Positions 19,022 to 27,548 of a DNA stretch of 64,000 bases are shown piece by piece. Positions within the stretch are counted from its first letter, which is position 1, and each line of letters begins with the position of its first letter. A program made the translations under genes and the position numbers. Where the stretch lies: NCBI RefSeq assembly GCF_026229185.1, contig NZ_JAGGJA010000004.1:186001-250000 (forward strand), in the 5' to 3' direction. This DNA is from Fodinibius salsisoli. GTDB taxonomy: Bacteria > Bacteroidota > Rhodothermia > Balneolales > Balneolaceae. A model generated the notes under the pieces. The model was not told the DNA's origin and searched no databases. It saw nothing but the letters and a program-made list of their open reading frames with translations.

Positions 19022-22000
19022 TTAAAGTCCAACGTGTTCGACGGGTTCAGCAAACCAGCGGTAGATCGTGGGCAGTACCACCAGCGTGAGCAGGGTGGAG
19101 GTAAACAATCCCCCGACGACAACAGCTGCCAGTGGACGCTGAACGTTGGAGCCAATATCATTGGCCAACAGCAGGGGCAGAAGCCCCAGACCGGTAGTCA
19201 GGGCGGTCATCAAAACGGGCCGCAGGCGTAGCAGCGAAGCTTGAACCACCGACTTGTCCATGGGCATGCCTTCTTCCCGAAGCTGGTTAATATAGCTCAC
19301 CAGTACCAGCCCGTTGAGAACAGCGATACCAAAGATGGCAATGAAGCCAACGGCTGCGGGGACGGAGAGGTACAGCCCGGAAATCCAGAGTGCAAAGATA
19401 CCGCCGATCGTGGCAAAGGGAATGTTCAGGAAAATGAGCACGGCATAGCGCCAGCTCCCAAAAGTGGAAAACAGCATAAAGAAGATAAGTGCCAGCGTAA
19501 TGGGCACCACTACATAGAGCCGGTTCATGGCCCGGCGCTGGTTTTCAAACTGACCGCCGTATTCCATGAAGTAGCCGGCCGGCAAGTCAACCTGCTGCTC
19601 GACTTTTTGTTGTATCTCATTGACCACACTGCCCATATCGCGGCCGCGCACATTCAGCTGCACGTAGGTCCGCCGACTGGCTTTATTCCTTGATATCTGC
19701 TTGGGACCGGTAAACACTTCAACATCCGCAATTTGGGAAAGTGGCACGAGAGCGCCTTTGGCCGTACGAATGGGCAGGTCGCGGAGCTGGTTTATCTGGC
19801 TTCGCTGCTGCTTTTGCAGGCGAACAAAAATATCAAAGCGCCGGATACCTTCGAACACCTTGCCGGCTTTGGCCCCGCCGATTCCGGTTTCGACTGTATT
19901 CAGGAATTCATCGATGTTGATGCCCAGGCGTGCCAGCTGCCGCCTGTCCGGCCGAACCAAAATTTGAGGCTTGCCGCCCTGCTGTTGGGCACGTACATCA
20001 ACAGCCCCTTCAACATCCTGGATCACATTTTTAATCTCCTGCGCTTTCCCCGCCAGTGTATCAAGGTCATCTCCGTAGAGGCTGGCCACAACCTGGGCGC
20101 GGACACCGCTGAGCAGTTCATCCGTTCGAAGCTGTATGGGTTGCGAGAAGTTGGAGGCCACACCCGGTAAATCTTCCTGAAGCCGGGCTGCCATCGCAGA
20201 CTGCAACTCTTCATAGGTTCGCCCTTGGTCCCACTGGTCCAGCGGTTTTAGGTTTACCACATTAAAGATAACATTGACTGGTTCAGGATCGCCGCCTACT
20301 TCCGCACGACCCACTCTGGAATAGACGCCCTCCACTTCGGGAAATGTTTTCATTGATTTCTGGATGCGCTTGGTATAGTCAGTGGTCGTCGGTAGATTTG
20401 CCCCGGGTGGTAAGACCGATCGAACGGCAAAGGTCCCTTCACGCAACGTCGGCTGAAACTCGGTTCCCAGGAAAGGGAATACAATCATGCTGGCAGCAAA
20501 GAGGGCCAGGGCAATGCCAAAGACGGCCTTGGGGTAGTTGGTACTTTTCTCAATAACCGGGCGGCAAGAGGACTTCACCTTGCGCACCAGCCAGGGTTCC
20601 TGGTCCATGCCTTCATCCGGTAAGATATAGCTGGAAATAACGGGAATATAAGTCAGGGCTAAAAAGATGGCACCCGCCAGCGCAAAGGTGATGGTAAAGG
20701 CCAGGGGCTTGAACATTTTGCCTTCGACCCCTTCCAGCGAAAAGAGCGGAAGGAAAACGATGATAATGATACTGGTGGCAAAGACGACCGGTCGAATCAC
20801 CTCACGGGCAGCCTCGCCGACCGTCCTCAGTAAGGACACGTTTTTCCCTTTTTGCTCCTCCAGCAACCGGTAGGTGTTCTCGACAATTACTGTGGCACTG
20901 TCACCGATCATCCCGATGCTGATAGCCAGTCCACCCAGGCTCATCAGGTTGGCCGAAAGTCCGGCAATCTTCATCCCGATGAAAGCGATCAGGAAGGCCA
21001 GGGGCACGGTAGAAATGATGATCAGGGTGGATCGCAAGTCGCCCATGAAGAAGAACAGGACCACCAGCACCAAAATAGCACCTATATACAGCGCATTGGT
21101 GACGGTACCTACGGCTTTGCTGACAAGCTCGCCCTGCGAATAAAACGCTTCCATGACCATGCCTTCGGGCAGGGCGCTGTTGATAGCCTCCACCTTTTGA
21201 TCAATGCTGGTCAGCAGATCCTGGGTATTGGTGCCGATTAGCTTAAGCACAAAGCCGCCTACCGATTCCTTACCGTTGGCAACGAGCGTACCCCGCTTGA
21301 TCTCTGAACCGAACTCAACCTTTGCGATGTCTTCCACGTACACCGGGGTGCCGTCTTTGTTCGCCACGATAATATTTCGGATATCTTCCAGCCCCTTTTG
21401 GTCGGCTGAAATCCATCCATAGCCGCGAACCAGGTATTCTTCACCGCCGCGTTCGATGAAAGAAGCGCCGACATTTCGGTTGTTTTTGTTCAGGGCCTGC
21501 TCAAGGTCGTTGAGTGTGAGTCCGCGGGAGACCAGGGCATTCATATCCACATTCACCTGGAACTGCCGCACATTGCCGCCCAGCGACAACACGCCGGTGA
21601 CCCCGGGCACGGTTCGAAGCTGCGGCTTGACAATCCAATCCTGGGCCGTACGGATATCCATCAGAGAGTTCTGTGCTCCTTCTTTATTCTTGACCTCGTA
21701 CATCATCACGGTTCCGAGACCGGTGGTAATGGGTCCCAGCTGCGGATTTCCCAGTCCCTTGGGGATCTGCTGCTTGGCTTTGCTGAGCCGTTCGTTGACC
21801 AGCCGGCGGGCAAAATAGATATCGGTGGCTTCCTCGAAATAGATGTTTACACGCGAGAGCCCGAAAATGGAGGTACTCTGCACGCGGTCCAGCTTGGGAA
21901 GTCCGTACATGGATATTTCTATGGGATAGCTGATCTGCGTTTCCACATCCACCGGGGAGAGCCCGGGGCTGGAGGTAAATACCTGGACCATCGTGGGAGA

Positions 22001-22126
22001 TACATCCGGGAAGGAATCTATGGGCACATCCCGAAAAGAGAAGTATCCATAGCCGGCTACGGCCGCTACCACCAGCAGGACGGTCAGCCGGTTTTTTAAA
22101 ACTCGATCTATAATTTGTTGAAGCAT
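19022..22126 (-). CDS. CusA/CzcA-family heavy-metal efflux RND pump
   Basis: Inner-membrane proton-driven RND pump of the heavy-metal (HME) class, 1034 residues. It has an N-terminal helix (~12-30), the periplasmic porter domain with FPDVSPTMVQVFTSSPG, a helix bundle ~335-530, a second porter domain, and final helices ~855-1025. The helix-4 proton-relay stretch reads GLAISIGMIGDSATVIVENT, carrying the D and E expected in HME pumps. The metal (Cu/Ag against Zn/Co/Cd) cannot be fixed from this sequence, as the methionine ladder of CusA is not obvious. It is the last intact gene of a same-strand set: exported His protein, outer-membrane factor, fusion protein, pump. A decayed P-II gene follows it. 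Confidence 0.94.
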   Translation of the reverse strand: MLQQIIDRVLKNRLTVLLVVAAVAGYGYFSFRDVPIDSFPDVSPTMVQVFTSSPGLSPVDVETQISYPIEISMYGLPKLDRVQSTSIFGLSRVNIYFEEATDIYFARRLVNERLSKAKQQIPKGLGNPQLGPITTGLGTVMMYEVKNKEGAQNSLMDIRTAQDWIVKPQLRTVPGVTGVLSLGGNVRQFQVNVDMNALVSRGLTLNDLEQALNKNNRNVGASFIERGGEEYLVRGYGWISADQKGLEDIRNIIVANKDGTPVYVEDIAKVEFGSEIKRGTLVANGKESVGGFVLKLIGTNTQDLLTSIDQKVEAINSALPEGMVMEAFYSQGELVSKAVGTVTNALYIGAILVLVVLFFFMGDLRSTLIIISTVPLAFLIAFIGMKIAGLSANLMSLGGLAISIGMIGDSATVIVENTYRLLEEQKGKNVSLLRTVGEAAREVIRPVVFATSIIIIVFLPLFSLEGVEGKMFKPLAFTITFALAGAIFLALTYIPVISSYILPDEGMDQEPWLVRKVKSSCRPVIEKSTNYPKAVFGIALALFAASMIVFPFLGTEFQPTLREGTFAVRSVLPPGANLPTTTDYTKRIQKSMKTFPEVEGVYSRVGRAEVGGDPEPVNVIFNVVNLKPLDQWDQGRTYEELQSAMAARLQEDLPGVASNFSQPIQLRTDELLSGVRAQVVASLYGDDLDTLAGKAQEIKNVIQDVEGAVDVRAQQQGGKPQILVRPDRRQLARLGINIDEFLNTVETGIGGAKAGKVFEGIRRFDIFVRLQKQQRSQINQLRDLPIRTAKGALVPLSQIADVEVFTGPKQISRNKASRRTYVQLNVRGRDMGSVVNEIQQKVEQQVDLPAGYFMEYGGQFENQRRAMNRLYVVVPITLALIFFMLFSTFGSWRYAVLIFLNIPFATIGGIFALWISGLYLSVPAAVGFIAIFGIAVLNGLVLVSYINQLREEGMPMDKSVVQASLLRLRPVLMTALTTGLGLLPLLLANDIGSNVQRPLAAVVVGGLFTSTLLTLVVLPTIYRWFAEPVEHVGL

Positions 22127-22317
22127 GATAAAAAAGATTATTTAACGAATATCTTTATTGATACATCATTTATGATTACCCACCCCTCAATCCCCTCCCG
22201 AGGAGGGGAGAAAAGTCTTCCTGCGAAGGGGAGGATAGCTTATAGCGTGAGCGCCTGTTCTACAAAGTTTTAGATCCGCTCGTGCTTTTTTACGAGCTAG
22301 AGGCTTGTGATAGTACG
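22127..22317. repeat. Palindromes in the cusB-cusA gap
   Basis: 191 bases between the fusion-protein stop and the pump start. TCCCCTCC (22191-22198), loop CGA, and GGAGGGGA (22202-22209) form a perfect hairpin inside a stretch resembling the widespread Bacteroidota repeat with CCCCTC blocks. Further on, GCTCGTG (22278-22284) pairs with TACGAGC (22291-22297). Tightly packed operon genes are usual for these pumps, so the repeat-filled gap is odd. Confidence 0.65.
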
Positions 22318-23598
22318 CTAATGACTGTGCGAGGCACTACGGGACTGAGCCGTCAGGGCTGATTTCAGGTCAAAGGCCCCGGCAATAACTGCCCGGTCGC
22401 CCGGTTGCAAGCCGGAGGCGATCTCGACCATGCCCTCATTTTCGGTACTCAGCATCACCTTTGTTGCCCGGAAGCTGCCGGGCTCTTGGCCGGGTACAAA
22501 GACCATAGATTCACCTTCAATGGTCTGCACGGCATCCACCGGAATCATCGCGATCTTTCGTTCGGTATCAGTCTGGATACGGACCGTGCCAAACATCCCG
22601 GAGCGTAGCTGGCCGCCGGTGTTTTCGAGATGTGCCCGTACCGGCATTGTGCGGCTGTCTTTTTGCAGGGCATATGAAATCCAGTCGATGGTGCCTTTGA
22701 AGGTGGCACTGGGCAAACTACGCACCGAAAGGCTTATCGATTGCCCCTGCTCGAGGTACCGGATATCCTGTTCGTAGGCATCAATCATCACCCACATTTT
22801 TGAAAGATTGGCAATATGGATGGGCGTCTCGCTGGAGGATACCGTCTGCCCCGGGGAAAGATTGCGTTCCTGGACCACACCGTTAATAGGGCTGGTGATG
22901 TAGAAATGCGAGAGGGGAGCCTCCGTGCCGGCTTCAATGCTTTGGATAGCCTCGTTCGACAACCCATACAGGCGGAGGGCTTCGGCTGCGGCATCACGTT
23001 CAGCCCTGGTCTGCTCATACTCAGCCTCCGCTTTAAGCAACTCCGCCTGGCTGGAAATATCCTGCTCAAAGAGGGACTTCTCCCGCTTATAATGAGCCTG
23101 TTCTCTCTTCAGAGCCGCCCGCAGTCGAATGTAATCGGCTTTAACCTTGCCCAGCTCCACGCTGCTCATCAGTACGAGTCGCTCTCCTTGCTGAACATTA
23201 TCCCCCAGATCTTTCAGAACACGAATCACCTTGGCTTCAATGCGGGGACCCACTTTGGCAATCTCATCCAGGTCGTAGGTGATACTGGCCGGGCGCGCAA
23301 TGGTGGAGGATGCGCTGCCGGAGTTCAAGGTATCAACTTTAATGCCCAGGTTGTTCCGCTGCTGCTTGCTCAGGTGTACTTCCCGGGCCTGGTGTTCGCT
23401 TTCCCCGGAGTGGCCTTCGGTCTCGCTACTTTTGGCATGCTGTTCCTCATCTTCAGCATGTTCCCCCCGGTGCTGGGAGGGTTTCTTCGTATGGTTTTCA
23501 TTGTTGTTATTGGAACTAGAATTCGAACTGCAACGGGTTAAAAGCGGCCCTGTTGCAATCAATGTTATAAAATTTAAAAGTATGATTAATTTCTTCAT
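22318..23598 (-). CDS. CusB/CzcB-type periplasmic membrane-fusion protein
   Basis: Adaptor linking the RND pump to the outer-membrane channel, 426 residues. It has an N-terminal signal with a cysteine at 23 (LLTRCSS), likely a lipoprotein although arginine before the cysteine is unusual. There follows a Ser/Asn/His/Glu-rich linker (~24-75, with HRGEHAEDEE and HSGESEH) that probably binds metal. Then come the barrel-sandwich, a helical hairpin (~155-205, EQAHYKREKSLFEQDI), the lipoyl half (ITSPINGVVQERNLSPGQTV) and the beta-barrel and proximal domains. The C-terminus is SRSASHSH, another small His cluster. It is transcribed with the outer-membrane factor and the pump, but separated from each by palindrome-bearing gaps. 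An open frame of ~241 codons on the opposite strand is a shadow of this gene. Confidence 0.93.
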   Translation of the reverse strand: MKKLIILLNFITLIATGPLLTRCSSNSSSNNNNENHTKKPSQHRGEHAEDEEQHAKSSETEGHSGESEHQAREVHLSKQQRNNLGIKVDTLNSGSASSTIARPASITYDLDEIAKVGPRIEAKVIRVLKDLGDNVQQGERLVLMSSVELGKVKADYIRLRAALKREQAHYKREKSLFEQDISSQAELLKAEAEYEQTRAERDAAAEALRLYGLSNEAIQSIEAGTEAPLSHFYITSPINGVVQERNLSPGQTVSSSETPIHIANLSKMWVMIDAYEQDIRYLEQGQSISLSVRSLPSATFKGTIDWISYALQKDSRTMPVRAHLENTGGQLRSGMFGTVRIQTDTERKIAMIPVDAVQTIEGESMVFVPGQEPGSFRATKVMLSTENEGMVEIASGLQPGDRAVIAGAFDLKSALTAQSRSASHSH

Positions 23599-23951
23599 GG
23601 TTTTCGTTCTTTAGGATTCAAGAGTCCTTTGAAATACTGACATCATATTTCTACTTCGTCGTGCTGCGCTCAATATGACGTCAGTCTGAGCGCAATGAGT
23701 CCCGATTTCTCGGGACGAATGAAGTCGAAGAGTCTTAAATGTATTTTTGTAAAGGCATTTATAAATGAGATTTCTTGTTTTGCTTGTCGTCGCAGGATGT
23801 GTGGACATCCCCCGTCCCCGATACTCGGGGCACCCCCTTCGAAGGGGATTTCTTTTAGTCAGAAGGATTTTTTATGCTGTGATAAGCGTCCACGCTTATC
23901 TGCAATTTCTTCAAGCGTGGACGCTTGAAGAAGCCAGTAAAGAGGTTTGCA
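23599..23951. repeat. Dense palindrome array between outer-membrane-factor and cusB-type genes
   Basis: 353 non-coding bases holding at least six hairpins. GCGCTCA pairs with TGAGCGC near 23666-23692. GTCCCGA, loop TTTC, TCGGGAC lies at 23699-23716. CCCCGA, loop TAC, TCGGGG lies at 23816-23830. CCCCTTCGAAGGGG, with no loop, lies at 23834-23847. GATAAGCGT, loop CC and its exact reverse arm lie at 23881-23900. TTCTTCAAGCGT, loop GG and its exact reverse arm lie at 23907-23932. The last two share the core AAGCGT/ACGCTT and have complementary loops. The CAGTCTGAGCG text resembles a repeat family widespread in Bacteroidota genomes. Short open frames across it are composed of repeat sequence and are not supported. 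Confidence 0.8.
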
Positions 23952-25328
23952 CTATTCTTCTATTCTAACCTCAGAAAGTGGGGTGCCGATTAGTCGCTCG
24001 ACGTCAGCGACACTTCGGTGATACTCGGCCAGCGCCTGGATATGACGGGTACGGCTTGCAAAAAGCGTGCGCTGGGCATCCAGCACTTCCAGGTAATCAA
24101 ACTTGCCTTGCCGGTAGCCGATTTGGGCGGCCTTGAATGCCTCTTGGGCTCCGGGCAGTACCTCTTCTTCGAGTTGCTGAACCTCATGCTGTGCGCTTTG
24201 AAGTCGGTTATAGGCCTGTTGCAGGTCCCGGCTGGTTTCGGTCTCGACGGCCCGGCGTTGTGCATCTGCCTGGTTCAACCGGTATTTGGCTGCTTTGATA
24301 TCTCCCTGGTTGCGATCAAAGAAAGGCAAGGGTATGGAGACGCCAACCAGCGCCGCTTCAGCCCCTGCATCTTCAAACCGTTTATAACCACCCGTAATGT
24401 TGATGTCGGGAACACCTTCAGCGCGCTGCAAATCAAGGTCGGCCTCGCGCTGCTGTATTTCGGCCGACCACCGCGCCACATTGGGATTGCGTTCGATGAA
24501 GCCGGTGAGTGATGAGTAGTCCGGCAAGGGCGTTGGGGGAGCCAGCTGTCCCGAAAGTTGTTGGAACCGGGGATTGCGGCTGCCCCAATAGGAGGCGAGG
24601 TTACTTCGGGTGGTGGCAAAGGAACTGCGAGCGTTGTCCAGGTCGATGCGGGCACGGGCGAGTTCTACGTTGGCTTTGGTCTGTACGAGTTTGGAGACCT
24701 TGCCGGCCTCGACCTGCGCGGCAATGGACTTGTACAACTTATTGGCGACCTTCACCAGCTCTTTCTGCTGCTGCCACTGTTTTTGGGCCTCCAGGGCGGA
24801 TATGTATGACTTGGTGACGCCTGTCAATACTTCCAGCCTCTGGGTTTCATAGTCCCAGCCGGCCAGTTGTTTATTCGCATCGGCCAGCCGCTTTTGCTTT
24901 AGTTTGTCGGCACCCAGCAGGATCTTTTGGCTGAGGCGGATCGTGATTTCACGGTTGTCCAGTCCTTCAAACTGTTTCGTGCCGCCAAAGTTTTCCATCT
25001 CGGCTTGCAGTCGTGGATTGGGAAGCAGCGAGGCCTGGATGCGTTCGGCTTCTCTGACCCGCATCTGCCATCCGTAGCTTTGCAGCCCGGGATTCTCAAG
25101 CAGGGCTTTAGAGAGGGCATCCTCAAAAGATAATGTGTCGGATACGGTAATGGACGCCGAAGTACCCGGCTTGTTCTGGTTTTGATTCAAGTTCAGGGCG
25201 GGAGACTGTTCATAGGTTCGTTCTCCCAGGGTGCTTTTTGACGGTGGTTCAATAATAGATTCTTCGGTGGCACACCCGGCAGCAAGCACAAGCAAACCGA
25301 AGGCTATAACGAGTTTTAGGTTATTCAT
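23952..25328 (-). CDS. TolC/CusC-type outer-membrane factor lipoprotein
   Basis: Outer-membrane channel of the heavy-metal efflux complex, 458 residues from the ATG at 25328. An in-frame ATG 93 bases upstream would put 31 residues before the signal peptide, so I reject it. The lipoprotein signal reads MNNLKLVIAFGLLVLAAGC. Two OEP repeats follow, with long amphipathic helices (LSFEDALSKALLENPGLQSY; ATTRSNLASYWGS; VETETSRDLQQAYNRLQSA). The motif VSIPLPFFDRNQGDIKAA is characteristic of CzcC/CusC proteins. It is the first of the three tripartite-pump genes and lies 181 bases after the small exported His protein. Confidence 0.93.
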   Translation of the reverse strand: MNNLKLVIAFGLLVLAAGCATEESIIEPPSKSTLGERTYEQSPALNLNQNQNKPGTSASITVSDTLSFEDALSKALLENPGLQSYGWQMRVREAERIQASLLPNPRLQAEMENFGGTKQFEGLDNREITIRLSQKILLGADKLKQKRLADANKQLAGWDYETQRLEVLTGVTKSYISALEAQKQWQQQKELVKVANKLYKSIAAQVEAGKVSKLVQTKANVELARARIDLDNARSSFATTRSNLASYWGSRNPRFQQLSGQLAPPTPLPDYSSLTGFIERNPNVARWSAEIQQREADLDLQRAEGVPDINITGGYKRFEDAGAEAALVGVSIPLPFFDRNQGDIKAAKYRLNQADAQRRAVETETSRDLQQAYNRLQSAQHEVQQLEEEVLPGAQEAFKAAQIGYRQGKFDYLEVLDAQRTLFASRTRHIQALAEYHRSVADVERLIGTPLSEVRIEE

Positions 25329-25509
25329 ATAGGTAATCCAGCCAATTCTATAGTTTAAAGAGAGGCAAGAGCTGTTTGTTAGTATATTCGTTATTGGTTG
25401 AACAGAGAATAGGTTGAGCATATCTGTACCAAATAACAGATAACCATTAACTAATAACGGTTAGATCAGTCTTGCTTTAAAAGAATGAATTGTGGGTAGG
25501 CTGGACGAC

Positions 25510-25989
25510 CTAGTTCAGCAGTACGACGGTCTGCAGGTTGGTGATAAGCAGATCTTCGATAAGAGGAGGGATAAAAGAGGCCAGCTGAAAAACCCGCGAG
25601 CGGGGCAGTATCTCGATACTGGTTGTAGCAATGTCTTCCAGGAAGGCGAATATTTTGCTTTGATCAAAGCGGGTGACCTGCTGTTCTTTAGAACAGATAA
25701 CGGATAGCGCCACATCACTGTGATGGTCCCCAGAGGCATCAAAGGTGGGATTCTTATGCTGATGTGCTTCGGCGTGAACCACTTCTTCGGAAGGAATGGA
25801 AAAGAGACTTCCGGCTTCGGATTCGATGTTCACTTCTCCGTTGTCTTCGAAGCACAACACCAGTGCGTCGGCAAAGCCGTGGATACTTAAAACATGCAGA
25901 CCGAACAGCAATAGCAACAGAACGGTGATTTGTTCGGTGCATTTTTTATGAGTTGTCCGAAATGCCTGCATTAGCTTTGGTAGATTCAA
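25510..25989 (-). CDS. Small exported His-containing protein upstream of the efflux genes
   Basis: 159 residues; I do not recognise a named family. A membrane/signal segment (~20-40, ITVLLLLLFGLHVLSIHGF) precedes CFEDNGEVNIESEAGS, a His-rich patch (HAEAHQHK, then GDHHSDV) and a single later cysteine (VICSKE). The C-terminal half is hydrophobic-alternating. With the outer-membrane factor, fusion protein and pump on the same strand downstream, it is plausibly the first gene of the efflux locus, perhaps a periplasmic metal-binding or sensing partner. It resembles in layout, not clearly in sequence, the exported His protein at 62313. An overlapping minus-strand frame of 75 codons is a shadow. Confidence 0.65.
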   Translation of the reverse strand: MNLPKLMQAFRTTHKKCTEQITVLLLLLFGLHVLSIHGFADALVLCFEDNGEVNIESEAGSLFSIPSEEVVHAEAHQHKNPTFDASGDHHSDVALSVICSKEQQVTRFDQSKIFAFLEDIATTSIEILPRSRVFQLASFIPPLIEDLLITNLQTVVLLN

Positions 25990-26325
25990 GAATTAAATCC
26001 AAATATAGGCAATTTGAGGAATATAGAAAATGAGGATTATTACTCGTTACTTTTGAAAGTGCAATAACAATTACCTTTTTACAATCCCATTTTTTTGTAC
26101 CACCCCTACTCTACAAAGACTAGGAAAGTTGGAATCCCTAAAAGCCACGAGCTGAGTAAATTATCACTGCACTTACTTATGCTAAGCTTGGTCCGCCATG
26201 AGGTTCCTCAAACAGGCAACGATGTTGAAACTTCGGCTGATTAGTGGAGGCTACGTCATTGAATAATGTTTAGGTTTAACTGTGAAGCAGGAATATTATT
26301 TGTTAAAACAGAAGAATAGCGAGAT
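25990..26325. other. Gap of 336 bases between efflux locus and GNAT gene
   Basis: It presumably carries the efflux-locus promoter at its left end. The right end reads into the 3' side of the acetyltransferase gene. I see no hairpin, repeat or convincing gene. A short minus-strand stretch ending at about 26190 would translate to ...SFNIVACLRNLMADQA, but it has no start or family match that I can recognise. Confidence 0.4.
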
Positions 26326-26820
26326 TTATGTATCCAACCGTTTATAAAAATACAGATGATCCCGGAACTCATCCTGGTGATGATACGCATCCGGGATACG
26401 TCCGCCTTCTTCAAACCCAAAATGTTCCAGCAGCCTGATGCTGGGCGCATTTTTGGTTAGCAAAATAGCGACTAAAATTCGGTAGTTTTGATTAGTGCTA
26501 AAAGCGACGGCTTGCTTCATCAGTTGGGTGGCAATGCCACGGTTCTGGTGATTATAATCCACATAATAGCTGACTTCCACGACTTCATTGAGAGCCTGTC
26601 GTCCGGGACGATAAGCCGATACTGAAAGCCAGCCTGCCACTTCATCCTCTTCCAGGTAAACAAATACCGGGTAGCACTCTTCGGGATGTCGGGAAAACCA
26701 TTCGTGCCGATAATTTATATCTACCGGCTGGCTGTGAGCCGTTCGAAATCCGTCACGTACCGCCTGATTATAAATACGGTTGATTGACTCCAATTGAGAA
26801 GGCTGCGCAAGCGAAATCAT
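26326..26820 (-). CDS. GNAT-family N-acetyltransferase (phosphinothricin/methionine-sulfone type)
   Basis: Acetyl-CoA-dependent N-acetyltransferase, 164 residues. The acetyl-CoA loop is seen as HQNRGIATQLMKQAV (~88-104), preceded by VVEVSYYVDYNH and followed by NAPSIRLLEHFGFEEGGRI, the usual motif order. The N-terminus (INRIYNQAVRDGFRTAHSQP) resembles the Pat/MddA subgroup, which acetylates phosphinothricin or methionine sulfoximine/sulfone; the true substrate is unknown. It is 35 bases downstream of the Fur-family gene on the same strand and may be co-transcribed with it. Confidence 0.85.
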   Translation of the reverse strand: MISLAQPSQLESINRIYNQAVRDGFRTAHSQPVDINYRHEWFSRHPEECYPVFVYLEEDEVAGWLSVSAYRPGRQALNEVVEVSYYVDYNHQNRGIATQLMKQAVAFSTNQNYRILVAILLTKNAPSIRLLEHFGFEEGGRIPDAYHHQDEFRDHLYFYKRLDT

Positions 26821-26855
26821 GCTCTTATCTTATCCCGGGGAAAATCTTAGGCAGC

Positions 26856-27365
26856 TTATTGATTTACCTTGGAGTGCTTCTTGCCGGTGTTGCTTTCCAG
26901 TCGTTTTTCGCAGGCTTCTACATCTTGGCAGGTACCAAAAAAGTGTAAGGAATGGCCTGTAATATTGAAGTCATGCATTTTGCCCATCATCGTTTTGATC
27001 TCCTGGATGCGAGGGTCACAGAATTCCAATACGGTGCCGCATTTTTTGCAAATGATGTGGTCGTGCTGCTGGTAGGCATAAGCACGTTCATAATAATACT
27101 GATTCTTACCGAATTGCTGGCGCTGCACAAGTCCACATTCAACCAGCAGGTCGAGTGTATTATAAACCGTTGCGCGCGAAACACGGGTACCGCCGTCTTT
27201 CATGTTAAAGAAGATGTCATCAGCGTCGAAATGACCATCAGCACTGTAAATTTCTTCCAGCACCATAAACCGTTCCGGCGTTTGGCGTTGATTGTGTTCT
27301 TTCAGGTAGGAGCTGAAAATCTCCTTAACCAAATCAATTGTTTCTTCCGTTGCTGGATGTGCCAT
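26856..27365 (-). CDS. Fur-family metal-responsive repressor
   Basis: Metal-dependent transcriptional repressor, 169 residues. The winged helix covers ~15-95 (RQTPERFMVLEEI, then TRVSRATVYNTLDLLVECGLV, the recognition helix). The dimerisation/metal domain carries H101 and H103 with C106/C109 in HDHIICKKCG. A second cysteine pair, C146 and C152 (GTCQDVEAC), has five residues between its members, wider than the common spacing. Whether it responds to iron, zinc or peroxide cannot be told. Possible targets in the window include the efflux locus and the TonB-receptor operon near 62.7 kb, but no Fur box was proven. It is divergent from the acyl-CoA ligase gene. Confidence 0.92.
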   Translation of the reverse strand: MAHPATEETIDLVKEIFSSYLKEHNQRQTPERFMVLEEIYSADGHFDADDIFFNMKDGGTRVSRATVYNTLDLLVECGLVQRQQFGKNQYYYERAYAYQQHDHIICKKCGTVLEFCDPRIQEIKTMMGKMHDFNITGHSLHFFGTCQDVEACEKRLESNTGKKHSKVNQ

Positions 27366-27548
27366 ACATAAATTTTTCTTTTAATATAAGGAATTGCAAC
27401 AGCTAAAAAAACTAACTCTGCAAGTTGATTACAACCGAAAAAAGGCTGAAGTGCTGAATTTTCCATTCATAATGTTATATTCGGGTTTAGGGTTCCTTTT
27501 TTGAGATTATTTAGGGACGATATCAAGAATATTAACCAATGTATCCAT

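Noticed and set aside
19034-20170. Several 65-150 codon frames opposite the RND pump
   Set aside because: High-GC coding DNA leaves open antisense frames; the pump frame has full-length family motifs and the others do not.
22816-23541. Long (241-codon) open frame opposite the fusion-protein gene
   Set aside because: It lies entirely inside a confidently identified gene on the other strand, and its translation shows no recognisable domain.
25990-26325. Possible transposase or gene remnant before the GNAT gene
   Set aside because: Short minus-strand stretch without start, motif or flanking repeats; not enough to support a feature.
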